Assembly: GCA_010093605.1 (NCBI GenBank)
Contig: MU004197.1
Coordinates: forward strand, 62,001-126,000
Direction of reading: 5' to 3'
From: Lophium mytilinum
Lineage: Eukaryota; Ascomycota; Dothideomycetes; Mytilinidiales; Mytilinidiaceae
DNA: 64,000 nt
In this document: in pieces, positions 24,112-34,691 of the stretch
How positions within the stretch are numbered: position 1 is the first letter of the stretch
Layout of the letters: each line of letters opens with the position of its first letter
Position numbers and translations under genes: made by a program
The notes under the pieces: generated by a model
The model's database searches: none
What the model saw: only the letters and a program-made list of their open reading frames with translations
Told to the model about the DNA's origin: nothing

Positions 24112-25559
24112 ATGTTGGGAAGCCTTGTCGGTCGTCTATCGTATTCTATGACGCGCTTCTTTAGCGGGAATGGCTTCGAGCTACCATTCGCGCCCAATCA
24201 CAAATCGGAAGCAGAATTACCTTCAGAGCTCAGCGAGCCTTTGACGGAGTATCGGGATGGTATGACTGAGTATATTCGCGAACAGATCGCGGTTCTATCC
24301 AATCCATATGACTTTGTACCAATGCCCGTAGCTAAGCGGTAAGTGACCCATATCATCTGTGAAGCCGTTTTCAAAAGGCTGACTGCTATAGTCCCCCCAA
24401 AATATACCCACCACCGCCTACCACAAGGACTCTAGCGACTTCCACAAAACGTCTAGAGTTGTCCACAATTCGAACAAGCAAGCGGAAGGCCGCCGATGAA
24501 CAAGACGAGATCTTCGAGTGTGTGCCTTCGAAGCGTCCTAGATTGGCGTACAATGGGGTTACACCTGCGTTCTGCCAGAAGCAGCAAAAGGTCTTCCAGC
24601 GGGCAAATCGATCAGCAGCATCCAAGAAGAGAAACATCGCTCGGCCCCGGCACAGAACTGTGTATTCACTAGACGTGGATATGACGGACATTCTCAAGTC
24701 AGGAACGGAGCTAGAACAGACTACCGCTCCTTTCGGCGCCCACCTCGATAGGGATGTGCCGCCTTCTCATGTGGGTGCTATAACAGGGAACCAGCCAACA
24801 ATAGTACCAGAATCGGTAAAGTTGCCCGATGGTACACCACTTGAGATTGAGCCTATCCTGTTGGGTTGCAACGTTGGAAGTAAGGTCTTGCATTCACCAA
24901 CAAGGATGTGTTCAGCGACACAGCTACCATCATCGGCACTCAATGCTCAAAAGGCGACTTCTGGTCAGAAGTCAGCCATCTCGGGGAGATCCCCGTCGGA
25001 TCCCCTATCTCCATCTCATGCCTACATGGATCCATCCAGCATCGGCAGAGTACACAGCTCCGAGCATTCTCCACTCCACCAGATCGTCCACCAGGGAGCG
25101 GAAACCGCCAACTATGGAAACTCTCCACGGTTGCAGAATTGCTCTACTAAGCATGTGGCAACTGGTGGCACTGCACAACACCATAACACATATCATAACT
25201 CATCAAGCGAAGATGAGAGCTTCCACTCCTCCTCCTCCTCCGGCCGCCGAAGCTACGCGACACCCCCGTCCACCCCTCCACAGTCCGAGCGCGGTGACGA
25301 AGTGACACCGCCTCCTATCGCTCCGAAGCCAAAGCCAACGAGGAAGAACCACAGAGTGCCCAAGATGCCGAACATGCTTGAGGTAGATACTGGAGGTCAC
25401 TGGCAGATTCCCCTCGGGGATGGCTTCCTACGGCGGAGCAAGAGGATAAACCCCGCTATGCAGTCGGACTTGCAGAAGCCCGGCTATATGACGCGGAGGA
25501 AGGCTAAGCTTCTTCAGAGAGCCCGGATTGAGGTTTCTTTGGCGAAGGGGATGCGGTGA
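24112..25559 (+). CDS. Basic partner protein, copy 3 (divergent)
   Basis: Exons 24112-24338 and 24392-25559 give 464 residues. The intron is 53 bases and phase 2 with GTAAGT donor, CTGAC branch and TAG acceptor, like the other copies. Exon 1 is short and lacks the AQY block but includes LTEYRDGMTEYI. Exon 2 has SKRKAADEQDE...SKRPRLAYN, the family's KR-acidic-KRPR motif, then a long disordered Ser/His/Pro-rich stretch. The C-terminus is basic (RRSKRI, TRRKAKLLQRAR). Membership in the partner family rests on position, intron phase and the basic motif rather than on extended identity, so this copy is the least certain. Function unknown. Confidence 0.75.
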
Positions 25560-27385
25560 GGAAAATTCAGATGAGAAAAAGTCTGTTTCCACATTTGGCA
25601 CTCCCAAATGAATATGCTTTTGCCAACGGATTTTTACGTTGGTCGTGGATGCTGCCTTTCCTTTGATACCAATGGGGATCAAAGACGTGGCAAGCAGCCA
25701 CGCGCTAGCTGGCTTCCATTCGACAGAAGTCAAAATAGCGCGATGCGATGTCGCTAGAATGCGAAAACATCGTCACGGAAAAAAAGATCCTGCTCAGCTC
25801 CCCGTGGCTGGTGCTGGCTAGGTGCCGGCGCGAAGGTCGCGACGAAGAGAGCACAAGATGTTCCCCGCAGACCGACAGCAAATGAGCTAGTCACTCTTCA
25901 CAATCCGAGCCCAGAGGTTTCATAAGCATCACCTGCTGAATCTTTGGTCATGGACCTCTCATGGCCACATCAAGGGCTGGATGTGTTTCTACCCGGAGCA
26001 CACCACCGTCATGCTTAGCGCTACTCCACTCAGCTGGCCCATTAGATGCCGCTGCTAGACGGCGGCAAGATGAACGTTTGATCGCGGCTTACAACTCATG
26101 CTGATCAGAAAGCGTGAACAGGTAATGTAATCCCTCTCTGTTCCCATTTGGAGCCACCGTACTTACGTTTGAATCCAGCTTCTTCCCGACTCCCCTTGTG
26201 CGCACCGTTTGTTGGATAAGTCGTCATCTTCCAACTTCGATTTGGGCCACCGATCTGAAAGGTGAGGTGGCCAATGGGCATTTTTTTGCAATATACTTCT
26301 TATCTTACATTTTTATAAGGTAAGATATAACGTCCAACTGATTTTGGGCCATCGTAATTCTCAGATCATACTAATCCATCGGTCAATTTCAGGCACCCCA
26401 AGGCCGCCGCTTCAGGAATCTGAGGATTTGAGAGGAGTCAATTAGGGGAGGAAGGGGAAGGGGTTTTCGTACTTATCACTACAGCGTTGATTTCGTAACA
26501 GTTTTGCGAGTTTGATTTTGTATCTCAGCTCTTCAGTCTAGGAGTCGAGAATGCTTGCTCATCCACACGGCTTTCATATGACTCGTTCGTGATCCAAAGA
26601 CCTTGAACCGGTGCACGTAAGAAGATATCAGTCAAATGTCTTCCAAAGGAACATTGAGGCCTTGACGAAATTTCATGTGGTGCACGTGTGTTGTAGAAGT
26701 TGAAGAGTGAGGTCGGCTCCCGGAAAATCTCTCAACCCGGTACAACTCGTGACGAAAACTTGATGCCACCTTGACGTACACGCACCGATATACCTTACGC
26801 AGTGGAAGAGAACAATAAGAAATAGCATTGGTTTAGTTGCTAAGCCAGTCTTATCAATTCGGATAAAACTAATGCGTCTTGCGGTTTGAAGACATTTCAC
26901 CCTTTCTTTACACCTGACAGTTTCGCGCACCGTTCTAATCAAATACTGTAATACTACGAGACAGGTTTGGGTATAATATCTTCTTTACATCATTGCAACT
27001 TATCGCAAGGGGCAAAGGCACTCCAAACAACTACATATACGCTGATTATCGGCGGGTGGAATTCCTCTAATTCAAGTTCTCAGGAAAACAACGGCCCATA
27101 AAAGGATTTGAGCGCGTCGAGATACCTCTAACGGCGGCGAGCAATTGTGTCTAGACTTTTCTGAGGGTACTGTAAAGTTTCTGATGCGCGGGATATAACT
27201 CAATCATCTACAAATATTCTCGCGCGCGTAATCTTTTTTCAAGCGGGAGTCAAATTCGAAGTGACATCCGGAATCGAGCATGTGTTTTGAAGGTCATATT
27301 ATTTACTCGCACATACTTAACAGAATAAATCGCATCGCCCAAGCCAACACGCATATTATGATACGAGGTTACCGTTTAACAATCG
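25560..27385. other. Gene-free stretch with scattered repeat cores
   Basis: About 1.8 kb without a supported gene. It contains a palindromic repeat core near 26045-26070 (GCCGCTGCTAGACGGCGGC) and a degraded unit at about 27110-27150 (TACCTCTAACGGCGGCGAG). The frame at 26673-26942 has no domain pattern. Confidence 0.45.
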
Positions 27386-27675
27386 GGATACTTGCCCGCG
27401 GGGCCACTCCTGACAGTGGTACTGGGCATGCAAGAGTAAAAGATTGGTAGTGGTATATCCATGGGTCCTACCGCATGAACCAGTACTATACAGCGAAAGG
27501 CCGCGATGTTACGGGGTTCAAATCATACAACCGTTGCACAGGGTGGTTAGACAAGCATATTTAATCTACAGCCAGGTCCATATCTACTAGCACACAGCCC
27601 TCAGCTCAATCCTATATAGTCCTTTGCAACAACACACAGCTATTAGGCTGTACGTCGTAGCTAGCACCATATAGG
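27386..27675 (+). repeat. Duplicated segment A: hairpin core plus conserved 3'-flank block
   Basis: Begins with GGCCACT-CCTGAC-AGTGGTAC, a perfect-arm core, and continues for about 260 bases that align with 59262-59545, including GTTCAAATCA, ATCTACAGC, AACACACAGCT and the TTAGGCTG...ACGTCGTA block. Differences between the copies are largely C/T or A/G. Both copies lie just beyond the stop codon of a large minus-strand gene, so the segment may belong to the 3' untranslated region or downstream flank. Confidence 0.75.
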
Positions 27676-27885
27676 AGGAAATCAAATGCAGGAGGGAAAA
27701 TCTAGCGCCAAAGTGCAAATGAAAAACATAAGAGTTATCTCCCCACATCTGTTCCGCCATTACGCTCTATACCACTGACCAAAGTCTTAACATGTGGCAT
27801 CATACAAAACAAAAGGAAACACTATTGACTAGTTAGTTATACTTCGGTGGGAATAGGCTCGTGATACACTTACATATCGTCATAT

Positions 27886-30800
27886 CTAGGCGCTCTTCAT
27901 CCGTTTTGCGCGCAACGGGAGAGCAGCGACGACTCGCACCTGTGCGCCCTGAACTGCAAGCGAATCATCGCCTTCGCGTCGCCTCTTTTGGCCGGCCACA
28001 AGATTTGCCTGCACTAGAGCCGACCCTGTCACCACGACCGTCTGTGGAGGAGGAGTACTTGGGGAGTTCGCTGCGGGAGTGAGATTTGCCTGAGCAGGAG
28101 CGGACCCTGTCACAATGACTGTTTGTGGAGGAGAGTTACTCGGGGAGTTCGCTGCCGGGGTGAGATCTGTTCGGGTGGTTTCGAGAAAAGATGGGCTTAG
28201 AAGGAATTTGGCTGAATCATCCGCAGAGGATGGTGTCGATTTAGCGTTCATGTCCCACTGTCCTACTCCGTCAATCCCGAAGTCGCTGCTCGAGGCTTCA
28301 AAGGCGGGGACAAGACCCCTTGGTCCTTCCAGAACCCCATGCGATCTTCGGCGGCGGGGTGTGCCGGCGCGAGATCTCTGGCTCCTAATAGGAGTGGCCA
28401 AAATCTCTTTCAACACTTCGTAGTCGTCTGAGAAATCAAAGTCTGGAATGTCCGGAAGAGAAGATGACGGGGCCTTCTTCGCACTGGTCTTCTTGTGAGG
28501 GCTAGGTTGGGTTGTCTCATTCTCACCCGGTTCCCCTGGCATCACTTCGGCAGGTTCTTCGACCCTACGCTTCAGAACACCCTTCTTCGGTGGAGGAGCG
28601 TCTTTGGAGCGTGGAAGCTTCTTCAGCTTCAGCTTAGGCATTCTATCCTCATCGGCAGGAACTTCAGCCCTGCGCTTCAGAGCACCCTTCTTCGGCGGGG
28701 GAGCATTTCTGGAGGACGGGAGCTTCTTTAGCTTGGTCTCTCCCGCGTTGAGTCTCTTCATTTCGCGGTCTGCCTGCTCTTCAATCAAGTAGAGGTCCTC
28801 GAGGGATGGATTTGACCGCGACACTGGGGAGTTGGTCCTTGTGAAACCGCTCTGTTCCCATCTCTCCTTCATGTTGAGGAAAACTGGGTCATCCCAGTCC
28901 GCTCGCTCTGGCCCCTGGGACTTCCATCTCTTGATCTTGTCGCTGTTATTTTCAAAACGATGAGAATTAGTACTGTCGATGGAAACCTGCTGCGGTGTCG
29001 ATGGTGTAGCCTTTGCGGTGCCGTAGTCTGTCGTCGGCAGAATCAAGGTGTCCGACGGTGGTTCTGATAGCTTAACAAGATTGGAATCTAGGGTCTGAGT
29101 GCGTTGTCGCTCTTTGGAATCCGGATTCTCATCTACAGAGCCTTCCTCGGGAGGTTCAACTGACAATCGGCTAGAGTGCTTGAAGGCTTGTTGTGTATCC
29201 GCACTCGCCGAATCGCCATAGACTCCCGGATCCTGGAGCTGATGGAAATACTCAGGCCCAGAGGACGGACCCTCTCCATTTTCTTTGATAATTGGCGCAT
29301 CCTTCTCAACAATTGGAGGCGGCGCCGTGAGTAGGCTGTCCTGTGGTGGTACTTCAGGACGTCGACTGCTGCGCTCCTGTTCCCTGAACTCCTGTTCTCT
29401 GAGCTCCTCCTCTGACGCTCTCCGCTTGCCTTTATCCCTTGACTTGCTCTCGGCATTTGTTTCGGCAAGACTTCGAGTAGTGTTACCGTGCATTTCGTAA
29501 ACCATGTCGCCCAAGAATCCCGAGCCTTGGTTCTCTGCTTCATTTGTTAACTCGTTGGTTTGAGTAATGCTAGTCTGGGCCTCGGACAAATCGGCCAGCC
29601 TCCCCTCAGCCTGGCCGCCATCAGCGGATGGCTTGGTTGTACCGGCTAACCTACCCTCAGCGCCCGCAGAGATAAGTGAGTTTCTAATCCCCAAGTTCGC
29701 AGATTCGGTACGCGTGTTTGCTGCAGATCTAGGCATTATGCGGAATCCTGTGACGTCTTCAGCACCATCTTTGTTTACCGACATACCCGCGTATTCGGAA
29801 GAGGGAGCTGGCATTGGCCATGCCAATGGTCCCAGAATGCTTGAGATGATATGTTCGGTACGAGTTGGCGGCAGAGACTGTGCGGTCAAGATATTTTCGG
29901 GTCGTTGCTGAGGACCGGGACCTAGTAGCTGTTGGCCAATTGCGTTCTGGGATGACGCAGACGACTGCTGGAGGTTTTTGACGAAACTTAGCGAAGAAGC
30001 CTCAGAGCTGCCATTTACTGTGTAATGCGAGTCGCAGTTGGTCATCCGAAAACGATACTCTGGGTTCTCAAACTGCGCCGTGACCGCTGCTCCCGAAGCC
30101 AAGGATGTGCCATTTTGGCCAACGGGCGCATAGCTCATATCGGTGGAGTATGGAAGATTGATCGATTTCTCCAAATGCTCTGCCGGTAAAAGCTTCCGTG
30201 GCAAGGCTCGAGCATAAACCAAGCCTAGTGGTGAATCTAGCGACACGCCGTCCAAGGCGTTGGAGATGGAGTCTACAATATCATCTGTTATCACCATGGC
30301 ATCGTTTGCCTCGACTCTGAAGTCCTGATTGCTAATGATCCCGTGAACCGTTGGCGATTGGGGAGCTTTCTGCGATAATTGAGCCGGCAAAATAGATACT
30401 AAGCCAACGAAAGACGACGTCGTTACCCCAACATAGGGGACTATCTGGCCAGCATTCTGGGAGCTCGGGAGGATGTTCAAGGTATTAGGAGACGCTGTTT
30501 TTGACGAAGTTTCACTAGACAGGTCCATGTCCATTTCATTTGTATCTTGAACTGCCGATGTCTGAGAGGTGGTTTGCGTCGCATACTCCGGTTCGCTGAT
30601 TGTTGGCTGGTCAGAAATGCGGTCTTCTGCAGACGAAGTTCCGTCGTCCAGGTTTTGTATGGTCCGGGAGGGTCTAACGGGCTCATCCACTATTGCAGTG
30701 ACTCCAGCCTTGATACCCGAATCTGATCCATCTTCTTTTGCAGCCTGCTCTACAGTGTGTTCCGAGACTGGTGCAATTGGGCCGGAAATTGGAAGCATCG

Positions 30801-31551
30801 CGACACCTGGCAGGCCCGGTATGGCCGTTTCCTGGACTGCAGGGACTTTGTTGACAATGTCCAGATATCCTGCGCGAGCGAGTAGTAGCGGCATGAGCGA
30901 ACACAAGATAGCTGCGTTCGACTCTCTGTAGTCATGACGCAGAGTGAGAGCCGCGCAGTGAGTCGCGTACCAGGGGAAGGTTATGGCATTGTGCACGACA
31001 AGCCTCATTGTCGACAAGATGGTAACGTCTCCTGCAGACCGAAAGAACATTGTTGTAACATCTTCTGGGGTGCGGAGCGCCGCCTTGCGCGGTGCGCACC
31101 AATGTTGAGGTTGGATAGGCAAGTCCTCGGCGTGGTCTGCGGCACGCGACGTCAAGGTGATCGGTTCAGATAGAACGCTCTGTGACGGAAGCGTTGGACT
31201 GTTGATGAGTTGGTGTAGCAGTGCCACAGAGACACACAAGGCCTCTGGCTTGGACTGGGCGACGAGGAGTCCGATGAAGAGGGAAACACGGAGAGTTGTG
31301 GGCGATTGTATCCACGAGGTAAGAAGGCTCGATGTGGAATTCGGAGGGAGAGGAGCGATGGGTTTAGGGCCATGTCGCGATGTCCGATCGGGCGGCGTAT
31401 CATCTTGCGGCTGGTTCTCCGCGTGGAGAGGTCGGGTGGAATGTTCTACCCCGCGGTCGTGAGGATGAAGTATTGGGCCACCGATGAAAACTCCATTGAA
31501 ATGGTAATGGACGTTTTGGATGTTCTGGATGTTCTGGATGGGGGTAGCCAT
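27886..31551 (-). CDS. Large disordered protein with C-terminal repeats and bipartite basic motif
   Basis: One continuous frame of 1221 residues from an ATG at 31551. The N-terminus (IQNIQNIQNVHYHFNG) and the next 220 residues look folded, with hydrophobic stretches (LFIGLLVAQ, ALCVSVALLHQL); no known domain was recognised. The middle is Ser/Thr/Glu-rich and disordered. Two adjacent copies of LKKLP...APPPKKG.LKRR lie near 28560-28730, and two copies of LTPAANSPS..PPQTV.VTGSA near 28010-28170. The C-terminus has QKRRREGDD...RAKRMK, a spaced pair of basic clusters as in the partner proteins. Nuclear localisation is inferred. Its 3' flank is duplicated downstream of the gene at 59652. Confidence 0.8.
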   Translation of the reverse strand: MATPIQNIQNIQNVHYHFNGVFIGGPILHPHDRGVEHSTRPLHAENQPQDDTPPDRTSRHGPKPIAPLPPNSTSSLLTSWIQSPTTLRVSLFIGLLVAQSKPEALCVSVALLHQLINSPTLPSQSVLSEPITLTSRAADHAEDLPIQPQHWCAPRKAALRTPEDVTTMFFRSAGDVTILSTMRLVVHNAITFPWYATHCAALTLRHDYRESNAAILCSLMPLLLARAGYLDIVNKVPAVQETAIPGLPGVAMLPISGPIAPVSEHTVEQAAKEDGSDSGIKAGVTAIVDEPVRPSRTIQNLDDGTSSAEDRISDQPTISEPEYATQTTSQTSAVQDTNEMDMDLSSETSSKTASPNTLNILPSSQNAGQIVPYVGVTTSSFVGLVSILPAQLSQKAPQSPTVHGIISNQDFRVEANDAMVITDDIVDSISNALDGVSLDSPLGLVYARALPRKLLPAEHLEKSINLPYSTDMSYAPVGQNGTSLASGAAVTAQFENPEYRFRMTNCDSHYTVNGSSEASSLSFVKNLQQSSASSQNAIGQQLLGPGPQQRPENILTAQSLPPTRTEHIISSILGPLAWPMPAPSSEYAGMSVNKDGAEDVTGFRIMPRSAANTRTESANLGIRNSLISAGAEGRLAGTTKPSADGGQAEGRLADLSEAQTSITQTNELTNEAENQGSGFLGDMVYEMHGNTTRSLAETNAESKSRDKGKRRASEEELREQEFREQERSSRRPEVPPQDSLLTAPPPIVEKDAPIIKENGEGPSSGPEYFHQLQDPGVYGDSASADTQQAFKHSSRLSVEPPEEGSVDENPDSKERQRTQTLDSNLVKLSEPPSDTLILPTTDYGTAKATPSTPQQVSIDSTNSHRFENNSDKIKRWKSQGPERADWDDPVFLNMKERWEQSGFTRTNSPVSRSNPSLEDLYLIEEQADREMKRLNAGETKLKKLPSSRNAPPPKKGALKRRAEVPADEDRMPKLKLKKLPRSKDAPPPKKGVLKRRVEEPAEVMPGEPGENETTQPSPHKKTSAKKAPSSSLPDIPDFDFSDDYEVLKEILATPIRSQRSRAGTPRRRRSHGVLEGPRGLVPAFEASSSDFGIDGVGQWDMNAKSTPSSADDSAKFLLSPSFLETTRTDLTPAANSPSNSPPQTVIVTGSAPAQANLTPAANSPSTPPPQTVVVTGSALVQANLVAGQKRRREGDDSLAVQGAQVRVVAALPLRAKRMKSA

Positions 31552-32222
31552 TGTGCCTGCCCGGTACTGGGTAAAGGCACGATGTCAGTTGATGTATCAA
31601 AGGGGGTTGTGATAAGGAGAAGCTGATGGTGTGGGCTGAAAAGTTTGTGGCGCACAACAGTGGATGAAGCAGGAAGGGCAAGATGGTGTGGGCGATGGGT
31701 GGATGCGCTAGACGTACCTGACGCTAGGCCCGGCGTTGATGTTAGTGAATGAGAGAAACGGACTAGGCGTGAACTTGACAGCAGATTAGCACGATACTCT
31801 CTATTCGTATAGTAAGGAGGCGCATGTAATATATGGAGGATATGAGAAACATGATAGCATACCTGTGAGTCCCGAGAGCGACTCGAATGGGAGGTGTTAC
31901 AGAGTGTATGGCGGTTAGGTAGCTGAAGTTGTTGGGGGGCTCCAAAAGCTTGAAGAGAGGTCGTGTTGAGAAAAGAGAGCTTGCTGCAGCTCCGTCGGAG
32001 GAAGTAGTCTAAAGACGCCCAAAGGTAGGTCACGCGAGTCTCTATTGCTGCGATGATTGGAGGAGCTAGCCTCAAATATCATTCACTGCCTTTTTGATGG
32101 TGCCAGGTTTATTATTATGTAACAACATATAGCTACATCAACAGATACTATCAACACAACACACCACTCACACTACTTCGGTCTCACTGCAGCACCACAG
32201 AAACTCAAAAGCACTGTCCACT
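31552..32222. promoter_or_regulatory. Divergent intergenic region (large protein / F-box)
   Basis: 671 bases between two start codons, by position the promoter space for both genes. Overlapping frames on the minus strand have no domains. No repeat core was seen. Confidence 0.45.
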
Positions 32223-33734
32223 ATGAACGATCTACAGGAAAAGTTCCGCAAACTCAGCCTTGCCTCGAATCCAGCAACTCTCAGCGACTTACCCACGGAA
32301 CTGGCGCACATCATTTGCGAGCATCTTGATACGATGGCCCTGCAGTCACTACGACTGGTCAACAAGATGTTTTGCGACGTCGTAGACGAACATCTCATAC
32401 CGAAGGTTACCTACCGTTTCCAAGAAAAGTCTTGGAAACATCTGGATTCGATGCTTAAACACCCAGTGTTCAAGAACCAGATTACTGCCCTGTGTATCGA
32501 CACTAGAAGTGTTATCTATAATATTACAGACGATGATCGCCGCCAATACTTGGAAATGCTGCCAGCGCGTTTCAAACTTCTCTCTTTGACCGGCATCGAA
32601 TACCTGATCGAGAATGACCCGTCTTTTCTTTCGGAGATTAGTCATCCCTCTTTCAACATCTGTGATCTACTTGGGAGGCTGAAGGACCAACAACAGCAGG
32701 CGAAATGGCAGACAAAGCTGTACGCTGTCAGGGAATCTCTTGGCGTCGTCAAAGGGGTAAAGAGTAAACCCCGCAATCATCTCACGAAGTTACTGGCATC
32801 CATGCCAAAGTTGACCGACGTCCACATTCGATCGAAATACCCGGGGGGGTCACTCATTCACAAGGCCGTGGATCGCCGCACATGCTTAGTCAACGGTTCG
32901 GCTAACGGTGACATCCGGAATTTCAATATGATGCACACGCTTTTCTTGGCCTGCAGCCACTCGAAGAAGACAATTACCAGACTGACCGTCGACAAGGTCA
33001 CACACCACTTCCTTTTCAACCGTGCTGCTACCTCTGAGAGCAAGACAAGGGGCAGGCGGATTGATCAGGTCACAGAAAGCTTGAACAGCATCAGTCTCGA
33101 GGTAACTGCCAATGAGAAGGGGTGGAATCCTGAAAATTATACTACGATTAGACACTGCCGCCAGGTGTTTGTGGGCGGTCACTTCTACGACTTCATTCGA
33201 AACATGACAATGCTACGCACAATGCACGTCAGGATGAGCCCAACCTTCTTGCTAGTACCGCGCACACGCCGAACGGTCTTTCCTGGAGTTTTCAGCAGCA
33301 TGTTCGGCCAGGCCATCTGGCCTAAGCTTGAGGAGTTCTCCATCGGCAACATTGAAGCTAGCGAGGAGAGCTTGATTTTCTTCATCTCTGCCCACAAAGC
33401 CACGCTCAAGAAATTCCATCTCGAAACGATCATGCTTTCCACAGGCTGCTGGGCATCGCTTCTTCCTAGGCTCCGGGACGTTATCGCCTCTACGGATACC
33501 AAGCTCGAAACCATCACCTTGCGCGGTCATCTATTGGAGCAGGTCAACGATCCCCGCATCGCCTTCGAAGAGATCATTTGCGATGGTGTCGATGGCTTCC
33601 AAGCTAGACGAGCACAAGCACAGCAGACTCAGGTCGAAGCCTACATCAACAACGGGGGCCGATGCCCAGTGACCATGGACAACCCGCGATGCGAGCCCCG
33701 TCGCCATCAGCCACTCTTTCCGGTCATCTTTTAA
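32223..33734 (+). CDS. F-box protein
   Basis: A 503-residue single-exon gene from an ATG at 32223. The F-box lies at about 19-62: LSDLPTELAHIICEHLD then LQSLRLVNKMFCD. F-box proteins bind Skp1 and recruit substrates to SCF ubiquitin ligases; the substrate is unknown. The remainder is a Leu-rich alpha/beta region typical of fungal F-box proteins, with LPRLRDVI and a C-terminal YINNGGRCPVT motif. A decayed copy lies inverted at 34692-36247, with the hairpin-core repeats between the two tails. Confidence 0.85.
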   Translation: MNDLQEKFRKLSLASNPATLSDLPTELAHIICEHLDTMALQSLRLVNKMFCDVVDEHLIPKVTYRFQEKSWKHLDSMLKHPVFKNQITALCIDTRSVIYNITDDDRRQYLEMLPARFKLLSLTGIEYLIENDPSFLSEISHPSFNICDLLGRLKDQQQQAKWQTKLYAVRESLGVVKGVKSKPRNHLTKLLASMPKLTDVHIRSKYPGGSLIHKAVDRRTCLVNGSANGDIRNFNMMHTLFLACSHSKKTITRLTVDKVTHHFLFNRAATSESKTRGRRIDQVTESLNSISLEVTANEKGWNPENYTTIRHCRQVFVGGHFYDFIRNMTMLRTMHVRMSPTFLLVPRTRRTVFPGVFSSMFGQAIWPKLEEFSIGNIEASEESLIFFISAHKATLKKFHLETIMLSTGCWASLLPRLRDVIASTDTKLETITLRGHLLEQVNDPRIAFEEIICDGVDGFQARRAQAQQTQVEAYINNGGRCPVTMDNPRCEPRRHQPLFPVIF

Positions 33735-34691
33735 GAAGCGGATTAGGGTGTCGGTAAGATTGGTATTGGTGAAGTTGAGAGTGTATCTTTAGTAGCCACT
33801 GTCTGAGGTGGCTCGGCAAGCTTTGCGGTAGTTCCAATCATCAAATTCCAGTATTTTCACATTGCATTGGGGGACTTCAAGTAGCGGCCAATAGACGTAC
33901 ACGTATGAATCTACAGCAATTCAATATCCAGGCAGAAGCACATCCGTAGTCTTTCCACGCTGTGATTTCGATGTGAAGATTGATGCCGCAAGAACTGAGT
34001 GGCGTTTTGTCTGAACGATGGGGGCGCTCCAGACGGTGGCGTCAAACAGGCAAGAATCAAGCTAAAGGAGGGTGATATCGTATGCGTCTCTCTGGGGCTA
34101 AAATATTCCGCCTCGTTAAGGCATTTGTGTGCTAATGCAATGCATATTAGGCTACTCTTCAGCTAGCTTGAAATTGACTAGCTAGGCTACCTCCTACAGT
34201 GGCGTCGGACAAGCAAGACTAAAGTCAAGTTAGGTTAATATAGCATCTATAAACCCGAGGACATAGTTTTACCCTATTGAATTATATACGTGTCGATGAG
34301 GTGGACATTAGGCTACTCTTTGACAGCCAACAAACCTACTAGCTAGGGCGCTCCTGACAGTGGCGTCGAACAGGCAAGACTAAAGTTGAAGTAGGGTAAT
34401 ATCCTATCTCCAGGCGTAGAGATGGAATAATCGCTCCACGAAGCATATAGGTGTCAATAAGGTAAGTATTAGGCTGTTTCTTATCTAGCTAGAGATCTAC
34501 TAGCTAGGGCACCCCTAACGGTGGTATCATACAGGCAAGGCTGAAGCTTGAGCAGGGCTATATCCATCTATATGCCTGCAGCTGTAATAATCACTTCGTC
34601 GGAGCATCTATATAGTGAAGCAGTTGATATTGGGCGACGTTCTGGCTAGCTAGAAACTAACAAGCCAGGCCACCTCTCACAGTGGCGCGGC
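33735..34691 (+). repeat. Hairpin-core repeat array between the two F-box genes
   Basis: About five forward cores, at about 34024, 34190, 34345, 34505 and 34670, each followed by a CA/GCAAG tail such as AACAGGCAAG, so the period is roughly 155-165 bases. A reverse-orientation core (CACTGTCTGAGGTGGC) lies near 33797. Arms differ between units: CACC...GGTG near 34505 and CCAC...GTGG near 34670. The sequence between cores is AT-rich. The last unit abuts the stop codon of the F-box pseudogene. Confidence 0.75.

Noticed and set aside
27520-27545. tRNA or tRNA-derived element suggested by GTTCAAATC
   Set aside because: A B-box-like string is present in both duplicated segments, but no acceptor stem or convincing A box was found, so it is only mentioned as a possibility.
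31446-32075. Minus-strand open frame of 209 codons overlapping the start of the 1221-residue gene
   Set aside because: Low-complexity Ser/Leu/Thr translation in the leader region, overlapping the better-supported frame.
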